From Paenibacillus amylolyticus (lineage in GTDB: Bacteria; Bacillota; Bacilli; Paenibacillales; Paenibacillaceae), in assembly GCF_003719335.1 (NCBI RefSeq), contig NZ_RIAS01000005.1, forward strand, positions 186,001 to 250,000: 64,000 bases of DNA, written 5' to 3'. The stretch's first letter is position 1. Each line of letters begins with the position of its first letter. The position numbers and the translations under genes are program-made. Positions 17,088 to 27,184 of the stretch are shown here, piece by piece. The notes under the pieces are model-generated. The model saw nothing but the letters and a program-made list of their open reading frames with translations, had not been told where the DNA came from and did not search any database.

Positions 17088-17969
17088 TTGAACGCATTAC
17101 AAAGTCGGCGTTTTATTATGCTGGGGCTTGCACCGGCAGTTATTATCTATGCATTGTTTGTGTTTGTGCCTGTTGTATGGTCAGCATATTACGGCTTTTT
17201 TAACTGGTCTGGCATTGGCGCATCGACGTATATTGGCCTGAGCAACTATGTGGAGATCTGGAATGACGCGATCTTTTGGCGGGCTTTGAAAAATAATGTC
17301 ATTTTTGTGCTCGCTTCGGTGTTCGGTCAGATTCCATTAGCACTCATGCTGGCAGTTATGTTACACAAAAGCAACCCGCTCCAGCGCTTTCTGCGCTCGG
17401 CCGTATTTTTGCCTATGGTATTGTCAACCGTTGTCATCGGCATGATCTGGCAGTATATCTATCATCCACAGATCGGTATCTTGAATTTTCTGCTGGATGA
17501 AATAGGGCTAGAGAGCTGGAAGCTGCAATGGCTGTCCGATGCAAAGATCGCGATATTTTCTCTAGTGCCACCCTTGCTCTGGAGTTTTGTTGGACTGTAT
17601 CTGATTATTTTTATCTCTGCTTTGCAGAACATCCCGGGTGAAATCCATGACGCAGCTAAAATAGACGGCGCATCTGGAATCCGTAAACTGGTTTCCATTT
17701 CACTGCCGATGATTTGGGGAACGGTACAAGTTGCAATTATCTTATGTATTTCAGGCAGTCTGAAGTCCTTTGATCTGGTCTACATCATGACAAAGGGAGG
17801 GCCGGCTCACGCAACGGAGTTGCTCGCTACGTATATGTATAACTCTACGTTTACAACGTACCGATATGGTTTCGGTAGTGCGATCTCTACAACGATTGTT
17901 CTGATTTCCCTGTTACTCATCGGAACAAGCCAGTGGGTGACCAGTCGGAAGCGGAAAGAAAAAAGGTAG
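17088..17969 (+). CDS. Sugar ABC transporter permease 1 (MalF/LplB type)
   Basis: 293-residue integral-membrane protein with about six hydrophobic segments. The conserved cytoplasmic loop that docks the ATPase is visible as HDAAKIDGASG near residue 190. TTG at 17088 follows AAGGGGAGTG at 17072-17081; a GTG at 17079 overlaps this site, so TTG is preferred. It pairs with the following gene to form the channel. No ATPase gene is present, so a shared MsmX-type ATPase is expected. Confidence 0.9.
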   Translation: MNALQSRRFIMLGLAPAVIIYALFVFVPVVWSAYYGFFNWSGIGASTYIGLSNYVEIWNDAIFWRALKNNVIFVLASVFGQIPLALMLAVMLHKSNPLQRFLRSAVFLPMVLSTVVIGMIWQYIYHPQIGILNFLLDEIGLESWKLQWLSDAKIAIFSLVPPLLWSFVGLYLIIFISALQNIPGEIHDAAKIDGASGIRKLVSISLPMIWGTVQVAIILCISGSLKSFDLVYIMTKGGPAHATELLATYMYNSTFTTYRYGFGSAISTTIVLISLLLIGTSQWVTSRKRKEKR

Positions 17970-17984
17970 AAAGGAGGCGAGTTC

Positions 17985-18860
17985 ATGCGAACAACACCTG
18001 TGACCATACCAACACCACGAGGCCATGCAGGGCATTCCATTCGGCAGATCCGCAAAGGAATCGTTTGGACGCTTCTTACGGTCTATGGTATTTTAACATT
18101 GTATCCGTTTTATTGGCTTGTGATTAGTGCGTTCAAAACGAATGAGGATTTCTACAGCAGACCTTTTGGTCTACCGGCACACTGGAATGTGGCCAATTTT
18201 ACACATGCCTGGGAAAGCTCGAAGCTCGGAACGGCCTTTGGCAATTCACTAACCGTAGCGATTGGCTCGCTGATCCTGACGCTGTTTATCGCGGCGCTGG
18301 CTTCATTCATTCTGGCACGATTCCAGTTTCGCTGGAAAGGGCTGGTTATGACTTTTTTCGTTGTAGGCATGCTCATCCCGATTCATAGTACACTCGTTCC
18401 GTTGTTTATTTTGATGAAACAGATGTCCTTGCTCAACACGTATTGGGCTTTGATTCTGCCGTATACTGCGTTTGCTTTGCCAACGGCAATCTTTGTGTTG
18501 ACAGCTTATCTGGTTAGCATTCCGCGTGATATTGAAGAGGCAGCTTTTATGGATGGAACCGGACTTTGGGGACTTTTTACCCGTATCATGCTTCCCATGT
18601 CGCTTCCTGCACTGTCTACGGTGACCATTTTGAGTTTTTTACATGCGTGGAACGATTTTTCCTTCGCCCTTGTATTTATTAATAAAACGGGATTGAAAAC
18701 GTTACCGCTTGCCATTGCGAACTTTGCAGATGGGTATCAGACCGATTATGGTCTTACGCTTGCTGCCATGACCCTGTCCGTTATTCCCACCATCATAGTC
18801 TATTTAATCTTTCAGGAACAGGTGATGAAGGGCATGACAGCAGGTGCAGTCAAAGGGTAA
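17985..18860 (+). CDS. Sugar ABC transporter permease 2 (MalG/LplC type)
   Basis: 291-residue membrane protein, six predicted segments, with the EAA loop EEAAFMDGTGLWG near residue 185 and the family tail GMTAGAVKG. The start ATG at 17985 has AAAGGAGG. It lies 15 bases after permease 1 and 30 bases before the kinase gene, all on one strand, so one transcript is likely. It is the partner subunit of permease 1. Confidence 0.9.
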   Translation: MRTTPVTIPTPRGHAGHSIRQIRKGIVWTLLTVYGILTLYPFYWLVISAFKTNEDFYSRPFGLPAHWNVANFTHAWESSKLGTAFGNSLTVAIGSLILTLFIAALASFILARFQFRWKGLVMTFFVVGMLIPIHSTLVPLFILMKQMSLLNTYWALILPYTAFALPTAIFVLTAYLVSIPRDIEEAAFMDGTGLWGLFTRIMLPMSLPALSTVTILSFLHAWNDFSFALVFINKTGLKTLPLAIANFADGYQTDYGLTLAAMTLSVIPTIIVYLIFQEQVMKGMTAGAVKG

Positions 18861-18890
18861 GCGAGGGGCGCATCCAAAGGAGGAACAGAG

Positions 18891-20708
18891 TTGGTTCGCT
18901 GGCTTACATCTTCACTGCAACGAAAGCTGTCCGTCGTTGTCACAGCCTCGATGATTGTGCCACTTGTAGCGCTTGGACTATTTGCTTTCCTGTTCGCCTC
19001 ACGCATCACGGAGGAAAAAACGAAGCTGTCCGGGATGGATACACTGAAACAAGTGGAAGCGAATCTTCGTTATATGCTCCAGGATGCGGAGAATTTATCC
19101 ATTTTCCTGATTGGCGAAAGAGATATTCAGCAGTACCTAAGCCGGGATGAGGATCATGAACCCGATCGCTTGGACATTGTGGGCCGAATGACCAATCTGG
19201 CTGCATCCAAAAAGTACATTGCGAACATCGCCATCTATCCCGGGCGTTTTGATGCTTCGTTGTCCACAGCCACTTGGTATGAACCGGACGGAGAGGGCCT
19301 GTTCTATCCGTCTCTCCCTAGTGGAAACGCGGATAAAAGGTGGACGGGTGTATATCCCGTTCGCAATTATGCTGGAATTCAAAATGTCATTACGTTGATC
19401 AGGCCAATCCGCAGCATCCACAATTATCGTCCCATCGGCTGGCTTAGCATCAGTTTAAATGAAAATGCGATCTCTAAAGGGTGGCCAGCGTTTGGACTGG
19501 GTAGAGGGGAAGGTAGCCTTGAACTGATCGGCAACACAGGGGAGGTTCTGTCCTCTATGGATAAATCCCGGCTTGGGTTACATGTATCTGATCTCGAACC
19601 GGGACTGATTACGCGCATCCAGAAGGGGCACAGTGGGACGACTACGTATGGTGAGCAAGAACGAAAACGTACGGTCCTGTATTACCCTGAGGAACTGACG
19701 GGGTGGACGCTGGTTGGTATGGTTCCTTACGAGCAATACCGATCAGAGAATAGTTACATTATTATTTTGACAGCCATTGCGGTTGCCTTATCAGCGTTAA
19801 TCAGCGGTGGTTTGGTCTGGTTTACGGTTCGCAGGGTTACGAGGCCGCTGCTTGTATTAACCCGGCATTTGTCTCGGATTGACCCGAAGCGCCCCTTGCC
19901 GTTATTTCGAGCAGAAAGCGATGACGAGATTGGCAAGCTGGGCGAAAGTTACAATCTGCTTGGTGCACATATTGAATGGCTTAAGGAAGAGATCATTCGT
20001 GGGGAAGCTCGCAAAAAAGAAGCAGATCTGCGCGTGCTCCAGGCTCAGATTAATCCTCATTTTCTGTATAACACGCTCTCCTCTATTCATTGGATCGCGC
20101 TGATGTCCAAAGAAAACCGGATTGCAGATATGGTAGAGGGACTGAGTGATTTTCTGCGAATCAGTTTGAATAAGGGGCAGGACTATTGCCCGGTTGCCCA
20201 AGAGATTGCACATATCCGTCATTATGTACGGGTACAGTCGATTCGTTTTCCGGATCAATTCGTGCTGCATTATATTGTTGATCCTGCATTGGAGCAGCGA
20301 ATGATGTTAAAGCTTCTGTTGCAGCCACTCGTGGAGAATGCCATGATTCACGGGATTCAACAGGCAGAAGGCCAAGGTACGATAACGATTATGATTCAGA
20401 AGGATGCTGTAGTTGAGCGAATGAACATTTTAGTGCTGGACGACGGTGCGGGCATGGAACTGGAGCAATTGGAGCAATTGAGGGCCAGTATTATACCCGC
20501 GGATGAGAGTAACATGTTGCCGCAAGGCAGTCGTTCCCAAGGGAAGCAACCGGAGCAGTCGTTATCCGATGGAGGGTATGGTCTCCGTAATGTGAACGAA
20601 CGCCTGTTTCTTCATTATGGAACGGATGCGTTGCTTGAAATACACAGCAAAAAGGGCGGAGGCACACGAATTTCGTTCTCCATTCCAATTCTGGAGGAAT
20701 CGCCATGA
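18891..20708 (+). CDS. Two-component sensor histidine kinase (YesM type)
   Basis: 605-residue membrane kinase that senses extracellular sugar or a binding-protein complex. There are two membrane segments (about residues 17-37 and 285-307) enclosing an extracellular sensor domain, then a HAMP region. The phosphoacceptor motif is QAQINPHFLYNTLSS near residue 387, and the ATPase domain has PLVENAMIHG near 480 and GGYGLRNVNERL near 561. The start is TTG at 18891 with AAAGGAGG seven bases before. Its end overlaps the regulator gene by four bases (ATGA), so the pair is coupled and certainly partners. Confidence 0.9.
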   Translation: MVRWLTSSLQRKLSVVVTASMIVPLVALGLFAFLFASRITEEKTKLSGMDTLKQVEANLRYMLQDAENLSIFLIGERDIQQYLSRDEDHEPDRLDIVGRMTNLAASKKYIANIAIYPGRFDASLSTATWYEPDGEGLFYPSLPSGNADKRWTGVYPVRNYAGIQNVITLIRPIRSIHNYRPIGWLSISLNENAISKGWPAFGLGRGEGSLELIGNTGEVLSSMDKSRLGLHVSDLEPGLITRIQKGHSGTTTYGEQERKRTVLYYPEELTGWTLVGMVPYEQYRSENSYIIILTAIAVALSALISGGLVWFTVRRVTRPLLVLTRHLSRIDPKRPLPLFRAESDDEIGKLGESYNLLGAHIEWLKEEIIRGEARKKEADLRVLQAQINPHFLYNTLSSIHWIALMSKENRIADMVEGLSDFLRISLNKGQDYCPVAQEIAHIRHYVRVQSIRFPDQFVLHYIVDPALEQRMMLKLLLQPLVENAMIHGIQQAEGQGTITIMIQKDAVVERMNILVLDDGAGMELEQLEQLRASIIPADESNMLPQGSRSQGKQPEQSLSDGGYGLRNVNERLFLHYGTDALLEIHSKKGGGTRISFSIPILEESP

Positions 20709-22306
20709 GATTATTGATTGTGGATGACGAAGTCATTATTCGCACAGGGCTCGCGAGTGTGATCGCCTGGCATGAACTTGGCATTGACATCCTTCCGCCA
20801 GCTGCTTCTGCCGAGGAAGCTTTAACTCGACTAGCAGAGGAACGCCCGCATATTTTGATGACCGATATTCGAATGAATGGCAAGTCGGGGCTGGAGCTGG
20901 CGGAAGAAGCGCAGCATCTGCTTCCAGAGCTGGAGGTCATTATTTTATCAGGTTACGATGATTTCTCCTACGCCCAGCAAGCGATCCGTAATGGTGTCAC
21001 AGACTATCTCCTGAAAACGAGCAAACCGGAAGAGATCATCAAAACGGTGTTGCAGGCCAAAGGGAGAATTACAGAACGGTGGGCAGAGAAGTCCCGTGAG
21101 GGACAATTCCTACGTGAGAACCGGGAGAGGAAGTTTGCCGGCTGGGTGATCGAAGGTAATATGAATTCGGGGAGTTGCCCGTCCTTCCTCGCATTTCATG
21201 AGGAACATGCGCCCAACGTTCAATCCATAGAGCAAGTTAGCGGCAGTGAGCGGCCAGTGAGCAGGCAAGTTGTAGTTATTGAGGCAGAGGGTTGGGGCCG
21301 TTCTTCCGATGCGTTGCTTCGGTTTGCTGTGCAAAATATGATGGAAGAAGTGCTCCCAGGAACGATTGCCCAGGTTGACAAACAATATGTTGTCTGTGTT
21401 CTGCCTGTGGCTTCTGAAAACGAAGTAAGCGTATACAGGATAGAGGAAGGCATAGATCGTATGGAGTCATGGTTGAAATGTTCTCTTCGTGCTGTGCTTG
21501 GTAAACCTGTTCACCACGCTTCTGAATTGCACCATAGTTATCAAACGGCGTTAGTAGCTTTACAGTATCGTGGACTGCTGGATACCAAAGTGTGGCGGTA
21601 TGAAGAGATCAACGTCAGGCGAGGTGGCAAAACGGTGTTGACACATGAGGAGGAAACCACCCTCGGTACGTTGCTAATGGACAATGATCCAGTCATGCTT
21701 ACAACGTGGATACGTGAATTGATTATCAGGTTGATTGCAGAACCTGATGTCACACCAGGATCTTATGTAGCTTGTCTACATTCGGTGGTCATTGCAGGAC
21801 ACCGCTGGCTGGCGCGAACACTTCAAGCGATTGGAAGGGAACAACCCTCCAGGCTTGAGCCTTGGACGCCTGAATCTGATAAGAAACCAGCAGAGATCGG
21901 GGATGAATTGTTCCACCATTTATATGATGTGATGCATGCATATCACAGTCGCATGGGACAGGGGCAGGCCGCACATGTGCAGAAAGCGATAGGTTATATT
22001 GAAAATGCACTGGCACAGGATATTAGCTTGCAACAGGTAGCCGGGCAGGTTCATTTGCATCCAGGCCATCTTAGTGAATTGTTTAAAAAAGAAATGGGTG
22101 TAACCTTTGGTGACTTTGTTACAGATATGAGGATCAGACGGGCAATGGATATGCTCGTTGTGTCTCCGGCAAAGGTCAGTGAAATCGCAGCAATTAGCGG
22201 TTATGAGGATGTGAAGTATTTTAGCAGACTGTTCAAAAAGCATACGGGCAAAACACCGAGTGAGTACCGGGAGCAGGCACTTGCATTCAAATCTTCAGGC
22301 AGCTAG
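20705..22306 (+). CDS. AraC-type response regulator (YesN type)
   Basis: 533-residue transcription regulator. An N-terminal receiver has acidic Asp7/Asp8, phosphoacceptor Asp54 in MTDIRM and the conserved Lys in YLLKTSKP. The central region is variable. The last 100 residues form an AraC double helix-turn-helix, with LHPGHLSELFKKEMGVTFGD near 460 and GYEDVKYFSRLFKKHTGKTP near 500. It is predicted to activate the surrounding mannoside cluster after phosphorylation by the kinase encoded just upstream. Confidence 0.9.
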   Translation: MRLLIVDDEVIIRTGLASVIAWHELGIDILPPAASAEEALTRLAEERPHILMTDIRMNGKSGLELAEEAQHLLPELEVIILSGYDDFSYAQQAIRNGVTDYLLKTSKPEEIIKTVLQAKGRITERWAEKSREGQFLRENRERKFAGWVIEGNMNSGSCPSFLAFHEEHAPNVQSIEQVSGSERPVSRQVVVIEAEGWGRSSDALLRFAVQNMMEEVLPGTIAQVDKQYVVCVLPVASENEVSVYRIEEGIDRMESWLKCSLRAVLGKPVHHASELHHSYQTALVALQYRGLLDTKVWRYEEINVRRGGKTVLTHEEETTLGTLLMDNDPVMLTTWIRELIIRLIAEPDVTPGSYVACLHSVVIAGHRWLARTLQAIGREQPSRLEPWTPESDKKPAEIGDELFHHLYDVMHAYHSRMGQGQAAHVQKAIGYIENALAQDISLQQVAGQVHLHPGHLSELFKKEMGVTFGDFVTDMRIRRAMDMLVVSPAKVSEIAAISGYEDVKYFSRLFKKHTGKTPSEYREQALAFKSSGS

Positions 22307-22326
22307 ACGGGAGGAGCAGGAGTACA

Positions 22327-24906
22327 ATGGTCAACGTTTGTCGTACAAGTCAGGATTTATCAGGACAGTGGAGGATACAACATTACGAAGTTGGAGAAAA
22401 GCGAGCAATGGATGTTGCCGCTGCAGCGCTGGATGACCGATTCTGGATCGGGGCAGCCGTACCTGGTGATGTTCATGGGGCACTTGAAGAGCGTGGAATT
22501 ATTGATCCGATTTATTTTGGACATAACGATGCGAAAAGTCGCTGGATCGAGCAGAAGGAGTGGTGGTATCGCACCACCTTTAATCTAGAACGGGGTGCAT
22601 CTTCAGAGGAACATATTGAACTCGTATTTGAAGGTTTGGATACGTTTGCAACGGTATACGTCAATGGACATGAGGCCGGAAAAACAGCTAATATGCTGAT
22701 GTCTCATACATTTGATGTGACCCGTTTGGTGCGAAGCGGCTGGAATGCGATTGCGGTGCGCTTTGACCCGCTTCATCTTCATCATCGTGATAAGGAGACG
22801 TTTGACTGGTCTTCCTATACGAAGGAACGCCCGTGGCTGCGTAAAGCGGCTATGAATTTTGGCTGGGACTGGGGGCCGCGTATCGTTACGGTAGGGATCT
22901 GGGGAGCTGTCCGTCTGGAGCGCAGCACGGTGGCCAAACTGAAACATGTTTACGCCCGAACCAACGCTGTAAGCAAGGAACAGGCTCAAGTACAAGTCAC
23001 TGCAGAAGTACAATCTGTTTTATCTCTGCGAAGCAAGCAAAAACGGACACAGCCTGTCGTGACCACTTGTGATATTCGTCTTCTGGATCAGCAAGGAGAG
23101 CTTGTAGCAAGCGTTATTTCTTCATCTGTAGAACAGGGAAGAGCAGATGTAACCTTAGATGTGGATCATCCCTGCTTGTGGTGGACTCATGATCTGGGTG
23201 AACCCTATCTGTATACCATTGAGGTTACACTCTATGCAGGTGGCCTAGCTTTGGATCGTTATTGTCAGCCGTATGGCATACGGACGATTGAGCTAGCTCT
23301 GGAGAATGAGCAGGGAGAGAGCCGGTTTGCTTTTATCCTGAACGGAGTCAAAATTTACGCCAAAGGAGCAAACTGGATACCTGCCGATCAACGGATTGGA
23401 ATGATTCCGAGTTCACGGTACCGCGAACTTGTGGAACTGTCTGTAGAAGCACATATGAATATGCTGCGTGTATGGGCAGGCGGTATCTATGAGAAAGAAG
23501 TTTTTTATGACGAATGTGATCGGCAAGGGGTGCTCGTCTGGCAGGATTTTGCCTTTGCCAACGCGTTATTTCCGGATTTCAATCGTGACTTCATGCAAAA
23601 TGTACAGCAAGAGGTTGAAAATAACATACTTCGCTTACGTAATCGTGCTTCACTTGCGATCTGGTGCGGCAACAATGAAATCGACTGGCTGTATGATATG
23701 AAAACGGCAAGTGGTGATATCACAAGTCCGTTCTACGGGGAGCATATCTACCATGAGCTGATTCCGGAGGCATTGGAGCGGCTAGATCCGTCCAGGCCGT
23801 ACTGGCCTTCTTCACCTTATGGTGGAGAGCATGGACAGGATGCGAATGACCCGGATACCGGAGATCGGCACAACTGGCAGGTGTGGCACGGTTCTGTATA
23901 CCCGAGGAAACAGGGAGAAGTACCTGTTCTGGATTATAGCATTGAGGGGGTCACGTTCAAAAATTATAAAAAGGATCAAGCGCTGTTCAGCAGTGAATTT
24001 GGCATGCATGCTTCAGCTAATCGGTATACGCTGGAGAAAAATACACCTACTGGCCAGTTTTACTGGGGGAGTCCCGAAATGGCCTATCGTAATAAGGATA
24101 CGAATCATCAGAAAGGGATTTTGCTGATGGAAGGGTACACGGGCATTCCGCAGAATATAGAGGAATACATGAACTTCTCCATGCTGACACAAGCAGAGGG
24201 TCTACGCTATGGGATAGAACATTTCAGGCGGATCAATGACCGCAATAGCGGCGCGCTGGTGTGGCAACTGAATGATAGCTGGCCCGGAACAAGCTGGTCG
24301 ATGATCGATTATGAACTGCTGCCGAAGGCTTCCTTTTATTATGCCAAAACGTTCTTTCATCCTGTACTATTGTCGCTCGAGCACGAACCAGAACACTCGC
24401 TTAATTTATGGGTAGTTAACGATACACAGGATGAAGTGGGAGGACAACTTCGGCTGAATGTTTATGACCTGCACGGAGAGTTGCTATATACCTCAACATA
24501 TGTAGTAAAGGTACAAGCTCAGACATCTATGCAGATTGCTGCAGTGGAGGAAGCCGAAGTGCTTGGGACCAAACAGGCGGAAGAAGTGATGGTGGAACTG
24601 CAACCCCAAGGGTTTATTGCACCCGTAAATCGTTACTTTTTGCGTGATCCCAAAGATGTGGTGTTGCCGCAGTCTCAGCTCAGCGTTCATGTCAACGAAG
24701 AAGAACAATCCGTAACCGTTAATGTGAGTGGTGCCATTGCACGTATGGTGAAACTGGAGTTGCCGGTTGGCCGGGTTCGATTCAGTGATAACTATTTTGA
24801 TCTATTGCCCGGAGAGAGCCGTACAGTAAGGTTGCAGCATCCAGAGATGCAAGCTTTGCCACTTCAAGAGTTGCGAGTAAGTGCAATGAATGCAAGTGAA
24901 GCTTGA
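22327..24906 (+). CDS. Beta-mannosidase, glycoside hydrolase family 2
   Basis: 859-residue cytoplasmic GH2 enzyme that removes terminal beta-mannose from manno-oligosaccharides. There is no signal peptide. A jelly-roll N-domain includes GDVHGALEERGIIDPIYFG near residue 50, typical of beta-mannosidases. The catalytic barrel carries the acid/base Glu in WCGNNEIDW (near 451) and the nucleophile Glu in FSSEFGMHA (near 557). Length agrees with the family. It is 21 bases after the regulator gene, with GGGAGGAG upstream. It identifies the probable substrate class of this transporter cluster. Confidence 0.9.
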   Translation: MVNVCRTSQDLSGQWRIQHYEVGEKRAMDVAAAALDDRFWIGAAVPGDVHGALEERGIIDPIYFGHNDAKSRWIEQKEWWYRTTFNLERGASSEEHIELVFEGLDTFATVYVNGHEAGKTANMLMSHTFDVTRLVRSGWNAIAVRFDPLHLHHRDKETFDWSSYTKERPWLRKAAMNFGWDWGPRIVTVGIWGAVRLERSTVAKLKHVYARTNAVSKEQAQVQVTAEVQSVLSLRSKQKRTQPVVTTCDIRLLDQQGELVASVISSSVEQGRADVTLDVDHPCLWWTHDLGEPYLYTIEVTLYAGGLALDRYCQPYGIRTIELALENEQGESRFAFILNGVKIYAKGANWIPADQRIGMIPSSRYRELVELSVEAHMNMLRVWAGGIYEKEVFYDECDRQGVLVWQDFAFANALFPDFNRDFMQNVQQEVENNILRLRNRASLAIWCGNNEIDWLYDMKTASGDITSPFYGEHIYHELIPEALERLDPSRPYWPSSPYGGEHGQDANDPDTGDRHNWQVWHGSVYPRKQGEVPVLDYSIEGVTFKNYKKDQALFSSEFGMHASANRYTLEKNTPTGQFYWGSPEMAYRNKDTNHQKGILLMEGYTGIPQNIEEYMNFSMLTQAEGLRYGIEHFRRINDRNSGALVWQLNDSWPGTSWSMIDYELLPKASFYYAKTFFHPVLLSLEHEPEHSLNLWVVNDTQDEVGGQLRLNVYDLHGELLYTSTYVVKVQAQTSMQIAAVEEAEVLGTKQAEEVMVELQPQGFIAPVNRYFLRDPKDVVLPQSQLSVHVNEEEQSVTVNVSGAIARMVKLELPVGRVRFSDNYFDLLPGESRTVRLQHPEMQALPLQELRVSAMNASEA

Positions 24907-25013
24907 TTTAACCAGAACCTCAGTGTGAACAAGTATGAGCTGACTCACACCTATGATTCAAAAGGCTATTATCAGCCCATTTTTTGATTCGAAGGAGAAC
25001 TGAATGGAGAGAA

Positions 25014-25160
25014 TTGGGATGCTATGATCCCAGCAGTGAAGAATCGATTTCAGATTTGATGTTGTTCCTGATCAGTGCTCAGAGCAAAGAAAACCTCGTT
25101 AACGAGTTAAAAGCCATGTTTTCCCGTATGGGCAAGACATGGCTTCTGCACTTATTTTGA
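25014..25160 (+). other. Short open frame, possibly a gene remnant
   Basis: A 48-codon frame reading GCYDPSSEESISDLMLFLIS, without its own start site. A well-spaced AAGGAG with ATG at 25004 opens a neighbouring frame that stops after eight codons, so one lost or added base near 25015 could have broken a small gene. Its 3' end overlaps the hairpin at 25111-25145. I do not recognise a family; chance is a real alternative. Confidence 0.25.
25107..25145 (-). terminator. Terminator hairpin for the minus-strand monooxygenase
   Basis: AAGCCATGT at 25111-25119 pairs perfectly with ACATGGCTT at 25137-25145, with further CCC/GGG pairing inside. On the minus strand the stem is followed by TTTTAAC. Confidence 0.6.
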
Positions 25161-25189
25161 ACATATGTTGTTGCGCATCCCGATTACAA

Positions 25190-26326
25190 TTAGCGAAAGG
25201 ATTCATACCGCTGCTGAAAAGAGGACTCCATTTCCACTTGGCGTGCCAGTTGTTGCTGTACTTTGGAGCCACGGATGACCTGCAGCTGCTGCAGCACATC
25301 GGAAGATGTGAAATCATTCTGTGCCATCTGTATAAGCAGTCCGGCAAGAACGTCGGCATCCTCGAGCGCGGCATTCAAGCCAAATGCCCCTGTAGGTGTC
25401 ATCGTATGAGCAGCATCACCAATGAGTACGACATTATCCTCTGCCCACCGGGAACTATAACTGCTCTCTACAGACAGCAGCACAAAGTCACTCCAATCTT
25501 TGATATGCATAGCGACAGAATCCGCAAGACAAGGAAAGGCCGCTACCAGCTTGCTTACAAAAGGAGCAAAGGGCTGTTCACGCAGCTTAGCATATCCGCC
25601 TTCGGGAATATTCCATCCAATCTGTACATAACCACCGTATTGTGAAAATAACGCGAGCTGTTGACCATCCATACTTGCCATACGAACGGCGGGTTCCCAT
25701 CCTGGAGGGGCGGGAATACGTGCCCATAACAGATCGTAGCCGTGTTTGCGAATCTCGGGTACAAGGCCGGCATGTTTGCGTACCGCCGAATATCTACCGT
25801 CAGCACCGATAACGACAGATGCTCTAATAGAGGCAGGAACACCATTTTGACGCACGTTAATGCCAGCAACATGGCCACTTTTGTCCCGAAGCAACCCGGT
25901 CATGACTGTATTAAAGCGAACCTGATGCATTGGCATTAGCGCTTCAATCTGAGCAGTGATCGCTTCGAGAAGATGATCTTGTGGAACGTGCACGCCAACG
26001 TGGTGCTCTCCTTTGGTTGGATCGGGGTTAATCGTGTGAATGATATTGCCTTCTTCCCAATATTGAATCTGTTCTAGTAGCAGTACCCCGCGCTCTTGGA
26101 TGTGCGAATATAACCCATGCTTGTGTAGAATGCGTTCCCCGTCAGCGTTCAGCAGTTCTCCGCGAAACGATTTATGCAGATGTGGCTGTCGCTCAATGAG
26201 TAATGTAGAGATACCTTTCTGGTTAAGCAAATACGAAAGCAAGGCGCCTCCAGGCCCTGCCCCGACAATGCAGACATCCGTGTAAAGGGGATCGTTTGTT
26301 TGAGATTTCATCAATTTCATATACAT
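25190..26326 (-). CDS. FAD-dependent aromatic-type monooxygenase
   Basis: 378-residue flavoprotein of the PHBH/UbiH group (PF01494). The dinucleotide-binding GAGPGGALLSYLL is near residue 23, GADGRYSAVRKHAG (the DG motif) near 150, and GDAAHTMTPTGAFGLNAALED (the GD motif) near 285. Such enzymes hydroxylate aromatic or polyketide substrates with NAD(P)H. The substrate cannot be told from sequence. The start ATG at 26326 has AAGGGAATA just before it; the ATG at 26320 is equally possible. It is divergent from a MarR regulator gene, which suggests that it is induced by the regulator's phenolic ligand. Confidence 0.85.
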   Translation of the reverse strand: MYMKLMKSQTNDPLYTDVCIVGAGPGGALLSYLLNQKGISTLLIERQPHLHKSFRGELLNADGERILHKHGLYSHIQERGVLLLEQIQYWEEGNIIHTINPDPTKGEHHVGVHVPQDHLLEAITAQIEALMPMHQVRFNTVMTGLLRDKSGHVAGINVRQNGVPASIRASVVIGADGRYSAVRKHAGLVPEIRKHGYDLLWARIPAPPGWEPAVRMASMDGQQLALFSQYGGYVQIGWNIPEGGYAKLREQPFAPFVSKLVAAFPCLADSVAMHIKDWSDFVLLSVESSYSSRWAEDNVVLIGDAAHTMTPTGAFGLNAALEDADVLAGLLIQMAQNDFTSSDVLQQLQVIRGSKVQQQLARQVEMESSFQQRYESFR

Positions 26327-26406
26327 TATTCCCTTACTATATAATGGTAAAAATCTAGTGATGGACAAATGTTTACTTTATGATAACAAATTTATTTAAA
26401 TTATTA

Positions 26407-26422
26407 AGTAACTAAAAGTAAC
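26407..26422. promoter_or_regulatory. Direct repeat between divergent genes, possible operator
   Basis: AGTAAC occurs twice, 10 bases apart (26407 and 26417), in the AT-rich gap between the monooxygenase and MarR genes. Same-face spacing would suit a regulator, but MarR sites are usually palindromic, so this is weak. Confidence 0.25.
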
Positions 26423-26606
26423 CAAATGGACATACGTTATTATAAACAAAGTATTCTTTATATACAATAGGCCAAATTCAAATTTTTTATCACATAAAGG
26501 GAAGCACCCGTTTGCCCGCCAGGCAACCTTATTTTTTTCACAACCAAATGTGTGTAAATATGTTACAATATAAGGCAGGTTACAATGAAAGGCAGGAGGA
26601 ACGGAT

Positions 26607-27089
26607 ATGAGCCCGAATACGGAGCGAAACTCGCAATTGGCAAACGTTGATCAATTGTTGGAGGCCTTCTTCAGATATAAAAATAAAGTATTGGATCAAC
26701 AGCAAAAGTCAGAAACAAACTGTAAGTTGAACCCAACAAAAAGCCATATATTGGGCATGATTTTACGTGAAAAACGCTGCATGGCTGTTGATGTTGCGCG
26801 TCAGCTTAGTCTGTCCTCTGGAGCTACGACGATTGTACTTAATCAACTTGAAAGTGAAAATTTGATTCAACGGGAACGCAGCGAGGAAGATCGCAGAATT
26901 GTTTGGCTGTCCTTAACGGATGAAGGGGAGCAATTAGCCAGAACGTTGAATGCTAATCGTGGCCGCATGACATGGGAGTTGTTACAAGCGCTTACGGAGG
27001 AAGAACAACAGTTAATGCTGGGCATGCTCAAAAAAATAGAAATGAAGCTGCTGGAAAATATGAAATCTTTTGAGCAGACCTATCGTTAA
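26607..27089 (+). CDS. MarR family transcriptional regulator
   Basis: 160-residue winged-helix repressor. Visible are the recognition region CMAVDVARQLSLSSGATTIV near residue 60-80 and the wing motif LIQRERSEEDRRIVWLSLT near 92-110, followed by helices for dimerisation. GGAGG lies ahead of the ATG, and a TACAAT -10-like element is at about 26572. Divergent orientation from the FAD monooxygenase suggests it controls that gene and itself in response to an aromatic effector. Confidence 0.9.
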   Translation: MSPNTERNSQLANVDQLLEAFFRYKNKVLDQQQKSETNCKLNPTKSHILGMILREKRCMAVDVARQLSLSSGATTIVLNQLESENLIQRERSEEDRRIVWLSLTDEGEQLARTLNANRGRMTWELLQALTEEEQQLMLGMLKKIEMKLLENMKSFEQTYR

Positions 27090-27102
27090 TTCATATGACA
27101 CC

Positions 27103-27168
27103 TGAAGACGTCAGTCCTCATGCATTCGTGCCCGGTACCGGGTATGAATATGTGAAGACTGGCGTTTT
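27103..27168 (+). terminator. Long imperfect terminator hairpin
   Basis: CGTCAGTCCTCA (27109-27120) pairs with TGAAGACTGGCG, with an inner palindrome GCCCGGTACCGGGT, followed by TTTT. It ends the marR transcript, facing the minus-strand gene. Confidence 0.65.
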
Positions 27169-27184
27169 GCGTGTTATAACAGAG